Assembly: GCA_964524145.1 (NCBI GenBank)
Contig: CAZGCA010000101.1
Coordinates: 1-19,950 of the forward strand
Direction of reading: 5' to 3'
From: CAZGCA01 sp964524145
GTDB lineage: Bacteria > Hydrogenedentota > CAZGCA01
Length of the DNA: 19,950 nt
Below, in pieces: positions 1-6,339 of the stretch (positions are counted from its first letter, which is position 1; the number at the start of each line of letters is the position of its first letter). The translations under genes and the position numbers were made by a program. Under the pieces are notes generated by a model that was given only the letters and a program-made list of their open reading frames with translations, did not search any database and was not told where the DNA came from.

Positions 1-11
1 GAAAAAAGCCC

Positions 12-40
12 TTGACAAACAGGAGGTTGTATGCTATAAA
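12..40 (+). promoter_or_regulatory. Near-consensus sigma70 promoter for the GntR/LacI regulator
   Basis: A perfect -35 box TTGACA (12-17) is separated by exactly 17 bases from a -10 box TATAAA (35-40). Transcription would start near 47 and leave a leader of about 100 bases before the ATG at 151. The -10 box lies inside a short palindrome, CTATA-AA-TATAG (34-45), that could serve as an operator. The boxes are seen directly; promoter activity is inferred. Confidence 0.75.
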
Positions 41-110
41 TATAGTAAATGGGTTCCGGATTTAGCTTTAGAGGCGTGAATCACGAAGTGGGGAACGGAT
101 ATTCCATAAT

Positions 111-123
111 TTGTCTATACATG
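111..123. promoter_or_regulatory. Candidate HutC-type GntR operator
   Basis: The sequence TTGTCTATACATG contains GTCTATAC (113-120). This fits the GTxTAxAC core described for operators of the HutC subfamily of GntR regulators, and TGT/ACA form short symmetric arms. It lies 30 bases before the start of a GntR-type regulator and downstream of its promoter, as expected for autorepression by a roadblock. Assigning this regulator to the site is inference. Confidence 0.4.
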
Positions 124-150
124 CTCCGGGGATATACCAGGCATAGATAA

Positions 151-1260
151 ATGGCAGAAACTCAGTCTATTCGCGGTAGTTTCCTTCCGAAATACGTCCG
201 GATCAAACAGGAGCTGATAGAAGAGATCCGCGCTGGGCGTTTGGCGGCCGGAAGCAGAGTGCCTTCAGAAGCGGAACTGATGAAGACATACGGTGTCAGT
301 CGGATGACGGCGAACCGTGCGTTGCGTGAGGCTGCCGGGGAAGGGTTTGTGGTGCGGGTTCAAGGCCACGGCACCTACGTGGCCGAGCAGCGGCCGACCA
401 CGGTGAAAGGTATCGAGCTAGTCTATGTTGGCGTGCGCGTGGGCATATACCCCGAGCTGCTTGCGGGCGTCGAGACGCGCGCCCGCGAACTGGGATACCG
501 GCTCGTTCTTTCGGGTGCCGAATGGGATCTTGAGGGTGCGCTACGACACGTCAAAGACACGAATCGGGAGGACACCTGCGGCGTTATCTACAGGCCAATC
601 GAAAGCTCGACCTCGTACGGGCTCAACAAAGAGATAGTGGAAGCGCTCTGGGACAGGGACATCCCTGTTGTGTGTGTTGACAACTATGTCGGGCTGGGCG
701 ACAGAGAATGCTGTGTTATCTCGGACAACTTCGCCAAAGCCCGCGAGCTTACGCTCGAACTCGTGCGGGCGGGATACTGCCGGATAGGGTTTATCGGCGG
801 CCCTGACTGTTCATCGCAGCGCGATCGCCTGGCGGGATACCGCCACGCTCTCGAGGAATCAGGGATACCGTTCGATCAGGAGCTTGTAAACAATCTCGAA
901 CATCGCCAGCCGACGAGCGACGGCATAGACGACGTTGTGGACACGTTTCTCGTAACAGGGCGGATGGACGCCATATTCTGCTTGAACGACTACACGGCAC
1001 TGGCGATCATCAGCACGTGCCGGCGCAGGCATCTCGAGCTGCCCGACGAGATAGCTGTTGTCGGATACGACGATATGGAGTTTGCCGAGGGTCTCTATCT
1101 CACCACGGTGCGGCAGCCCTTGAGAGAAGAGGGTCGGGTCGCAATGGATTGTCTGAGACGGTTGATGGACGGGGAGACGTCCCCGGAGCGGATCGTGCTT
1201 CCCGGCACACTTATGAGACGGAAGTTGACGGGACACCTGAGCGCACCGCAGCCGGCGTAG
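151..1260 (+). CDS. GntR-family regulator with LacI-type ligand-binding domain
   Basis: This 369-residue cytoplasmic transcription factor has a winged helix-turn-helix of GntR type at about residues 11-79, including PSEAELMKTYGVSRMTANRAL and a wing ending in GHGTYVAE. A LacI/periplasmic-binding-type effector domain follows at about 87-365, with GFIGGP, a DAIFCLNDYTA stretch and VVGYDDMEFA near the end. In this hybrid family (AraR-like architecture) the effector is usually a sugar or related small molecule; the ligand here cannot be read from sequence. An in-frame TAA directly precedes the ATG, so no earlier start is possible, and the Shine-Dalgarno is weak. It lies upstream of the exported-protein cassette on the same strand and may control itself and that cassette. 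The family assignment is firm; the target genes are inferred. Confidence 0.93.
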   Translation: MAETQSIRGSFLPKYVRIKQELIEEIRAGRLAAGSRVPSEAELMKTYGVSRMTANRALREAAGEGFVVRVQGHGTYVAEQRPTTVKGIELVYVGVRVGIYPELLAGVETRARELGYRLVLSGAEWDLEGALRHVKDTNREDTCGVIYRPIESSTSYGLNKEIVEALWDRDIPVVCVDNYVGLGDRECCVISDNFAKARELTLELVRAGYCRIGFIGGPDCSSQRDRLAGYRHALEESGIPFDQELVNNLEHRQPTSDGIDDVVDTFLVTGRMDAIFCLNDYTALAIISTCRRRHLELPDEIAVVGYDDMEFAEGLYLTTVRQPLREEGRVAMDCLRRLMDGETSPERIVLPGTLMRRKLTGHLSAPQPA

Positions 1261-1462
1261 AATACTGTGATGGTGTCGTCGAGTTGGCATTATAGCGAAG
1301 GCGCGAATGCAGGGTTGGTTTCGCAGGCATGAGCGAGGCCGCAACAGTGAGGAAAGGAGGGATGTTTCGGCGCGACGTCCGTGTAAGTGGGAAGGTAGAA
1401 AGATGGTGAGGTGTTGGAGCGCGGCTTTTGAGCATCGATTCATGAGAAGGAGGATGCGCGAA
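1261..1462 (+). other. Intergenic leader before the exported-protein cassette
   Basis: These 202 bases separate the regulator from the first secreted protein. I see no sigma70 promoter with two good boxes and no GTxTAxAC site. A strong Shine-Dalgarno-like AGGAGG at 1355-1360 sits only one base before an ATG that opens a 15-codon frame (1362-1409), which is too close for normal initiation. The segment could be part of a long leader or a read-through region. Confidence 0.4.
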
Positions 1463-2539
1463 ATGAGTAAAACAACATTTGTTCGAGCGTCTGTGGTGAT
1501 GGCGCTCTGTTTCGGCCTGTGCGCCGCAGCGTACGCCAGCACAGCGTATTACGGCGGGTTCGATGATCCGCCCGCTGAGATGGGAGTGCCGTACTGGGAC
1601 GGTACGCCAACGGGCCCAATCCTGGAAGCCATGAACCCGGGCTGGAAGATAGGGGTCGAAGTTGACAGAGGGCTTGGTTCGTTCACGCGCAATGACGGAA
1701 CCACGACGCTGGTTATTCCGGACAGCGCACACGGTACCGGCTGGGTACTGACCGCCGAGTGGGATTTGCCCGCGCCCAACGCCATAGAGGGACGAGACCA
1801 CTACTTCTACATCGGGCTTGACGCTGGCGGCATAGACGGTAGCAAGATGCGGTTGGGCACCGAGTACAAAGACTTGGACGGCGATACGGTCAAAGAGTTC
1901 GTTATTCGCGAGCAGTGGGGAAGTCACCCACTGGCACCGCATACGGAAATCCCGATCCCCGCGGGCTCGCACGTCCATGTCAGGCTGACCTGCGTACGTG
2001 GCGGAGACACAACGGTAGTTCCAGGCGGCGACATTGTGTTTGAAGAATACAGGGTCAACTACGGTCCATGGACGACGTTCACGAATATGTACTTCCCGTT
2101 TATCCCGCTCGCGCACGCACTCTTAGCGATGGATAACCTGGACCACTACATAACCTTCAGGGTCCGAGGCCTGGGCGGTGTGATTGATCCGACGATCACC
2201 GGAGTCGCGGTTCCTGACGTGAACACGGGCCACGACCATGACGGAGATACAGTCAACGATGAAGTCGACCTGTGGCCCGGCAACGCCGCTTGGTCGACCG
2301 ATGCCGACGCCGACGACCTCGCCGACGAGTGGGAGGTGGCGAACTTCGGCGACCTGGACGAGATCGCCAGTGGCAACCCGGACGGCGACAGTTTCACAAA
2401 CATCGAAGAGATGAACAACAGCACAGACCCGAACGTCTACGACGACGTACCTACAATGACGTACGTTGGCGTGCTGGTTCTGTTGGCGCTCATCGTGATC
2501 GTGGCCGGATGGACGGTGTTTCGGCGCGCTCGTGCATAG
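1463..2539 (+). CDS. Secreted protein with TSP3-like calcium loops and C-terminal anchor (paralogue 1)
   Basis: This 358-residue exported protein has unknown function. The start was placed at ATG 1463 because AGGAGG at 1448-1453 precedes it by nine bases and a normal Sec signal peptide follows (cleavage likely after AYA, residue 25). An upstream in-frame start at 1307 would bury that signal. Residues 26-250 form an unrecognised, probably beta-rich domain starting STAYYGGFDDPP. From about 252 come acidic loops DHDGDTVNDEVD, DADADDLADEWE and NPDGDSFTNIEEM, resembling thrombospondin type 3 or EF-hand calcium loops of PVC-group surface proteins. The last 30 residues (VPTMTYVGVLVLL, hydrophobic, then FRRARA) resemble an IPTL-type sorting or anchoring tail. 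About half of its residues match the next gene, a tandem duplicate. Calcium binding and surface anchoring are inferred from the motifs. Confidence 0.88.
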   Translation: MSKTTFVRASVVMALCFGLCAAAYASTAYYGGFDDPPAEMGVPYWDGTPTGPILEAMNPGWKIGVEVDRGLGSFTRNDGTTTLVIPDSAHGTGWVLTAEWDLPAPNAIEGRDHYFYIGLDAGGIDGSKMRLGTEYKDLDGDTVKEFVIREQWGSHPLAPHTEIPIPAGSHVHVRLTCVRGGDTTVVPGGDIVFEEYRVNYGPWTTFTNMYFPFIPLAHALLAMDNLDHYITFRVRGLGGVIDPTITGVAVPDVNTGHDHDGDTVNDEVDLWPGNAAWSTDADADDLADEWEVANFGDLDEIASGNPDGDSFTNIEEMNNSTDPNVYDDVPTMTYVGVLVLLALIVIVAGWTVFRRARA

Positions 2540-2566
2540 AATATAGAATACGAGGTGGCATGGTTT

Positions 2567-2609
2567 CCGCCTGACGTCTCAATGGCACAGCGGATGTGTT
2601 GTCAGGCGG
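2567..2609. repeat. Inverted repeat downstream of paralogue 1
   Basis: Perfect 9-base arms CCGCCTGAC (2567-2575) and GTCAGGCGG (2601-2609) enclose a 25-base loop. It starts 27 bases after the stop of paralogue 1. There is no T-tract, so it is not a textbook terminator; mRNA 3'-end protection or processing is a reasonable guess. Confidence 0.45.
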
Positions 2610-2624
2610 GAGTTGAACAGTCTT

Positions 2625-2675
2625 TGGACACCAGGGACGAGGGGCTCGCATGCGCCCCTCTCCCGGGGTGTTCCA
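2625..2675. repeat. Long imperfect hairpin between the two paralogues
   Basis: The inner stem GAGGGGC (2639-2645) pairs with GCCCCTC (2654-2660) around an 8-base loop. It continues with GGGA/TCCC after a one-base bulge, then an outer stem TGGACACC (2625-2632) with GGTGTTCCA (2667-2675) containing one bulge. No T-tract follows. It could separate expression of the two paralogues or stabilise the upstream message. Confidence 0.5.
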
Positions 2676-2790
2676 GTAGAGAGATGGGTAGTAGTGGCAC
2701 GCGTCAATAGTACGGTGTGATCGTTGGCTGAGCAAAGCGGACGAGCATCGAGGTCTCTGAAGTACGTGGTCATGACAAAGGGTGTGCGAA

Positions 2791-3891
2791 ATGAGTAAGA
2801 CGGTATTCGCTCGGGTTCCTGTGCTCCTAGGAATCTGTTTCGGCATCCTGGCCGTGCTCGGCGGCATGGCGCAGGCCGGCACCGCGTACTACGGCGGGTT
2901 CGACGATCCCCCTGCTGAAGCAGGGGTGCCCTTCTTCTCGGGTTCGCCCACAGGAACGATCCTGGAAGCGCAGAATCCCGGCTGGAAGATAGGGGTCAGG
3001 TCGGACGCTGCCTATGGCAGCTTCACGGAGGACGATGGGATCACCACTTTGATCATTCCAGCGGCAAGCGGCTGGGTGTTGACAGCGGAATGGGATCTGC
3101 CCGATCCGACCGCTATCGAAGGGAAAGACAGCTATTTCTACATCGGTTTCGAGGTCACGGGCATAGAACAAGAGAAACTCCGTATAGGCACCGAGTGGAA
3201 GAGAGCCGATGGGAGCCCACCGGAAGCTCCAAAGCAGTGGTGGGTGCGCGACCAGGCTGCCCAGGGCGACGTTGCCCTGCCTGCCACAACCAGCCACGTT
3301 GCCGTCAGACAGACGTGCGTTCGTGGCGGGGACCCCAACCCCGTGTGGAGCGGTGGTGATGCGGTGTACGAGGAATACAGCCTCGACTACGGACCGTGGC
3401 AACCCCTGACCACCGTGTACGGCTACGACTACATCCCGCTCTTGCCCATTGGCAAATCGGGACAAGCGCATTACATAACATTCAAGGTCCGAGGGTTGGG
3501 CGGCATTATCGATCCCACCATCACCGGGCCGCTCGTTCCCGACGTCAACGCCAGTAACGATCACGACGGGGACGCCGTCGACGACGAGATCGACCCGTGG
3601 CCCGGCAACGGCGATTGGTCGACCGATAGCGACGCGGACCATCTTGCCGACGAGTGGGAGATCGAGCACTTCGAGAACCTGGACGAGACTCCCAGCGGCA
3701 ACCCCGACGGTGACGACTTCACGAATATCGAAGAGATGCTCAACGGCACTGACCCATTGTTCTTCAACGAGGTGCCTGCCATCTCGTACGTGGGCGTGCT
3801 GGCGTTGTTGGCACTGGTGGTAATGGCGGGACGGCGCGTTCTGCGCCGTGCGCCAGCGTTGAGAAGGTGGCAGTCCAAGACAGTGGAGTAG
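2791..3891 (+). CDS. Secreted protein with TSP3-like calcium loops and C-terminal anchor (paralogue 2)
   Basis: This 366-residue exported protein has the same architecture as paralogue 1. ATG 2791 is preferred over the in-frame GTG at 2782, because AAAGGG at 2777-2782 is eight bases upstream and the protein then begins MSKTVF, matching MSKTTF in the paralogue. The signal peptide probably ends at AQA, residue 29. The N-terminal domain starts GTAYYGGFDDPPAE, and the conserved ITFKVRGLGGIIDPTITG block precedes the acidic loops. Those loops, from about 251, are DHDGDAVDDEID, DSDADHLADEWE and NPDGDDFTNIEEM. The hydrophobic C-terminal segment (VPAISYVGVLALLALVVMAG) carries an arginine-rich tail that is about nine residues longer than in paralogue 1. 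It ends 28 bases before the first pseudopilin, which suggests co-transcription. Its role is unknown. Confidence 0.88.
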   Translation: MSKTVFARVPVLLGICFGILAVLGGMAQAGTAYYGGFDDPPAEAGVPFFSGSPTGTILEAQNPGWKIGVRSDAAYGSFTEDDGITTLIIPAASGWVLTAEWDLPDPTAIEGKDSYFYIGFEVTGIEQEKLRIGTEWKRADGSPPEAPKQWWVRDQAAQGDVALPATTSHVAVRQTCVRGGDPNPVWSGGDAVYEEYSLDYGPWQPLTTVYGYDYIPLLPIGKSGQAHYITFKVRGLGGIIDPTITGPLVPDVNASNDHDGDAVDDEIDPWPGNGDWSTDSDADHLADEWEIEHFENLDETPSGNPDGDDFTNIEEMLNGTDPLFFNEVPAISYVGVLALLALVVMAGRRVLRRAPALRRWQSKTVE

Positions 3892-3919
3892 GGCAGTTTT
3901 CGAAAGGAGGTAGGCAAAA

Positions 3920-4942
3920 GTGGTTTGTAGAAGAAGAAGAGCGCGAACGGGATTCACGCTGATCGAGCTGCTCGTGGTGATAGCCATAATCGGCATACTC
4001 GCGGCAATACTGCTGCCGGCGCTCGCACGGGCGCGCGAGGCGGCGCGACGGGCTTCCTGCGCCAACAACCTCAAGCAGTGGGGTTTGATCTTTAAGATGT
4101 ACTCGAACGAGTGGGACGGCAGGTTTCCGCGTCCCAGCTATTGGGTTCCCGACGGAACACCGAGCATGCTGGGCGTGCCTGGTGAAGCACTGTATCCAGA
4201 ATACTGGACAGATCCCAACATCGCGATATGTCCCTCAGACTCACGGGGCGACTTCTGGGCAGGCGCATGGGAAATCCAACAGGATTTCGCCGGGCAAGTC
4301 GAGGAGATAGCGGCCAACGCAGGAGGGAATCCGGCTGCCATGGATTGTTTGCACGCAATACTTTCGATCCCGCTCTCCTACGACTATGTTGCGTACGCGA
4401 CGAAAAGCTCGTCACAACTCAAAGCGATGCTGCTCAGCATGTTTACGTGGCGTACTCTCTCCCTGCCGCATCAGGAGTCCTATCCTGAAAGCGCAGTCAG
4501 TCCGTATGGTTGCCATTTCAACTTCGCGGGCTACACGGCGAGTGACGGTGACATCCCCGAGAACCGGACTGAACCTTACACGTCGGGAGGGACAACAGCT
4601 GACGACGACGGGAGCCCGTTGCCCACCTCTTACTATGCATTGCGGGAAGGAATCGAGCGGTTCTTCATCACCGACATAAACAATCCCGCCGCTTCGGCTA
4701 CAGCGCAAAGCGAGATCCCGGTCATGCTTGACCATTTTGGCGACTTTGGAATGTTCGCAGCCGGCGGGATAAACGCGATTGCACAATTCAATCACATTCC
4801 GGGGGGAAGCAATGTACTGTGGATGGATGGACACGTCGAGTACGTAAGATACTCGACGAAAGCCCCCATCATGAACTCACCCGAGGGAACATACGGTTCC
4901 GACCTCACAAACTGGATGGCTGCTGCAGGCGGGGGTGGCTGA
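3920..4942 (+). CDS. Type II/IV pseudopilin-like protein, H-X9-DG family (copy 1)
   Basis: This 340-residue protein begins at GTG 3920, with AAAGGAGG at 3903-3910 nine bases upstream; no better ATG is available before the leader. A short basic leader ends at G11, followed by FTLIELLVVIAIIGILAAIL. This is the prepilin peptidase site G11|F12 with the family glutamate E16, position 5 of the mature protein, and a hydrophobic helix. A conserved helix REAARRASCANNLKQWGLIF follows. Near the C-terminus HIPGGSNVLWMDGHVEYV (H292, DG 303-304) is the signature of the prepilin-associated H-X9-DG domain, here with ten residues between H and DG. Such proteins are abundant in Planctomycetota and Lentisphaerota; their role in surface or secretion structures is mostly untested. 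It follows the secreted paralogue closely. Confidence 0.92.
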   Translation: MVCRRRRARTGFTLIELLVVIAIIGILAAILLPALARAREAARRASCANNLKQWGLIFKMYSNEWDGRFPRPSYWVPDGTPSMLGVPGEALYPEYWTDPNIAICPSDSRGDFWAGAWEIQQDFAGQVEEIAANAGGNPAAMDCLHAILSIPLSYDYVAYATKSSSQLKAMLLSMFTWRTLSLPHQESYPESAVSPYGCHFNFAGYTASDGDIPENRTEPYTSGGTTADDDGSPLPTSYYALREGIERFFITDINNPAASATAQSEIPVMLDHFGDFGMFAAGGINAIAQFNHIPGGSNVLWMDGHVEYVRYSTKAPIMNSPEGTYGSDLTNWMAAAGGGG

Positions 4943-5132
4943 TTGAAAGGAAGGAAGCGCTACCAATCGCATTACAATACGACGTGATCGGTGGTTCATA
5001 CTGTTCGCGGCGGGCCGGCGCAGGGTTCGGTTGATCGTATTGGTGTGTGGTTGACGACGTTTCGAGCAGGGTAACCGGGTCGACGAGGACTTCCTTGCAG
5101 GCGAAGTCTAAGAGCAATAGGAGGGTAGAGCT
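4943..5132 (+). other. Spacer between the two pseudopilins
   Basis: These 190 bases contain no gene I can support. A perfect 8-base inverted repeat CAATACGA (4975-4982) and TCGTATTG (5035-5042) has a 52-base loop rich in G and C. TTGACG at 5051-5056 has no good -10 partner. The second pseudopilin may be read from the same transcript or from a promoter I cannot recognise. Confidence 0.35.
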
Positions 5133-6176
5133 ATGGGTGCCGAATCGAGTTCCACTCGCAGAGGATTCACGCTGATCGAGTTGCTGGTGGTCATAGCCAT
5201 CATCGGCATACTCGCGGCAATACTGCTCCCGGCACTCGCGCGGGCGCGTGAGGCCGCGCGGAGATCGTCCTGCGCTAACAACCTCAAGCAGTTCGGGCTG
5301 ATCTTCAAGATGTGCTCCGGCGAGTGGAACGGGCACTTTCCGCCCAGGTCGGAACATCAAACTGACCAAATCCCTCAGAAGCTCGGCGTAAGGGGCGATG
5401 TATTGTACCCGGAGTACTGGACCGATCCAAACATCGCCATATGTCCGTCGGACTCGCGAGGTGACTTCTTCGGTCGGGGTTACGGCGGAGCCGCACAAGA
5501 CTACGCCGCCCAGGTGGCGATAGTGGCGTCAAACGCGCACAAGAACGACGACGCGAGACAGTGCCTTGCTGCAATTCTCTCACTGCCGCTCTCGTACGTC
5601 TACATCGGATATGCAACTCACAGCTCATCGCAACTCATGGACATTATCTGGAGTCGTTGGAACCTGGCCCTCACGTTGAACGGCAAGGGCTTGGCGGAGC
5701 TGTACGTGGAACAGGCGCGCGTCAAACAGTATGGTTGCGATTTTGCGTTCCACTGGTACTACGGGATGGGTTACGGCGACATGACCGCCGACAAAGGAAG
5801 TCCCGGATTTCTCGTCCCTGCTTCCCAGGGGGCGCCGGACGATGACGGCAGCCCGTTGCCGGACACGTATTATGCGCTCAGAGAGGGTATCGAGCGATTC
5901 CTCATTACGGACATCAACAATCCCGCTTCGTCCGCCGTCGCGCAGAGCGAGGTACCCGTCATGATGGATGTGTGGGCTGGTCGCGCGTTTTACGAGGGTT
6001 TGGAAAACGCGGCCTTGCGCTTCAACCACGTTCCCGGCGGGAGCAACGTTTTGTACATGGACGGGCACGTCGAGTATGTCAGATACGGTACGAAGTTCCC
6101 TGTTGCCAACGGGCCCGCAGGCTCGTTTGGCGAGGAGTTGGAAGTCGGCATGTCGCTTGCCGGAGGTACAGCCTGA
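5133..6176 (+). CDS. Type II/IV pseudopilin-like protein, H-X9-DG family (copy 2)
   Basis: This 347-residue tandem paralogue of the preceding pseudopilin starts at ATG 5133, with AGGAGGG at 5119-5125 seven bases upstream. The prepilin peptidase site is again G11|F12 with E16. The helix IELLVVIAIIGILAAIL and the following REAARRSSCANNLKQFGLIF are nearly the same as in copy 1. The middle diverges, then DDDGSPLPDTYYALREGIER and ITDINNPASS are conserved, and the end carries HVPGGSNVLYMDGHVEYV (H299, DG 310-311) with the same ten-residue spacing. In this family the H-X9-DG domain follows a DUF1559-like globular part. The two copies probably form or cap an extracytoplasmic pseudopilus-like structure, or serve as anchored surface proteins; no pilus assembly genes are in the window. 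Confidence 0.92.
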   Translation: MGAESSSTRRGFTLIELLVVIAIIGILAAILLPALARAREAARRSSCANNLKQFGLIFKMCSGEWNGHFPPRSEHQTDQIPQKLGVRGDVLYPEYWTDPNIAICPSDSRGDFFGRGYGGAAQDYAAQVAIVASNAHKNDDARQCLAAILSLPLSYVYIGYATHSSSQLMDIIWSRWNLALTLNGKGLAELYVEQARVKQYGCDFAFHWYYGMGYGDMTADKGSPGFLVPASQGAPDDDGSPLPDTYYALREGIERFLITDINNPASSAVAQSEVPVMMDVWAGRAFYEGLENAALRFNHVPGGSNVLYMDGHVEYVRYGTKFPVANGPAGSFGEELEVGMSLAGGTA

Positions 6177-6195
6177 TTCTTTGTGTGGTTTGGCA

Positions 6196-6245
6196 GATTG
6201 CCACGTCGCTCCTTCCTCGCCCCTCGCAATGACGGTGGGGCGAGG
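6196..6245. repeat. REP-like interspersed repeat with hairpin
   Basis: The segment 6196-6234 starts GATTGCCACGTCGCTCC and ends TCGCAATGACG. From memory this is very close to an interspersed palindromic repeat seen between genes in many unrelated bacterial genomes (read on the other strand: CGTCATTGCGAGG...GACGTGGCAATC). A perfect 9-base inverted repeat, CCTCGCCCC (6215-6223) and GGGGCGAGG (6237-6245), overlaps its end. The hairpin is seen; the repeat-family resemblance is recalled, not searched. Confidence 0.55.
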
Positions 6246-6253
6246 GTGCTTGT

Positions 6254-6281
6254 AAGGGCAGGTTTCTAAGGGCCTGCCCTT
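6254..6281. repeat. Perfect 9-bp hairpin, possible second repeat unit or terminator
   Basis: AAGGGCAGG (6254-6262) and CCTGCCCTT (6273-6281) pair perfectly around a 10-base loop. It lies eight bases after the preceding hairpin and 77 bases after the second pseudopilin stop. A terminator role for the pilin cassette is possible, but the following TGCTCTGTGA is not a T-run. Confidence 0.55.
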
Positions 6282-6339
6282 GCTCTGTGATAGCCGGGCA
6301 CGCCGACCTGAAGAAGGGAGCATGAGCTAGGAGGCCCGT

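Noticed and set aside
1362..1409. 15-codon frame behind AGGAGG
   Set aside because: The Shine-Dalgarno is one base from the ATG, which is too close, and no homologue or pattern supports it.
1307..1462. N-terminal extension of secreted paralogue 1
   Set aside because: It would place 52 basic residues before a good signal peptide, and AGGAGG is correctly spaced only for ATG 1463.
1211..2116. 301-codon - strand open frame
   Set aside because: It overlaps the end of the regulator and the first secreted protein on the opposite strand; no motif or ribosome-binding site.
2827..4074. 415-codon - strand open frame
   Set aside because: It is antisense to secreted paralogue 2 and the pseudopilin leader; its composition reflects the opposite strand.
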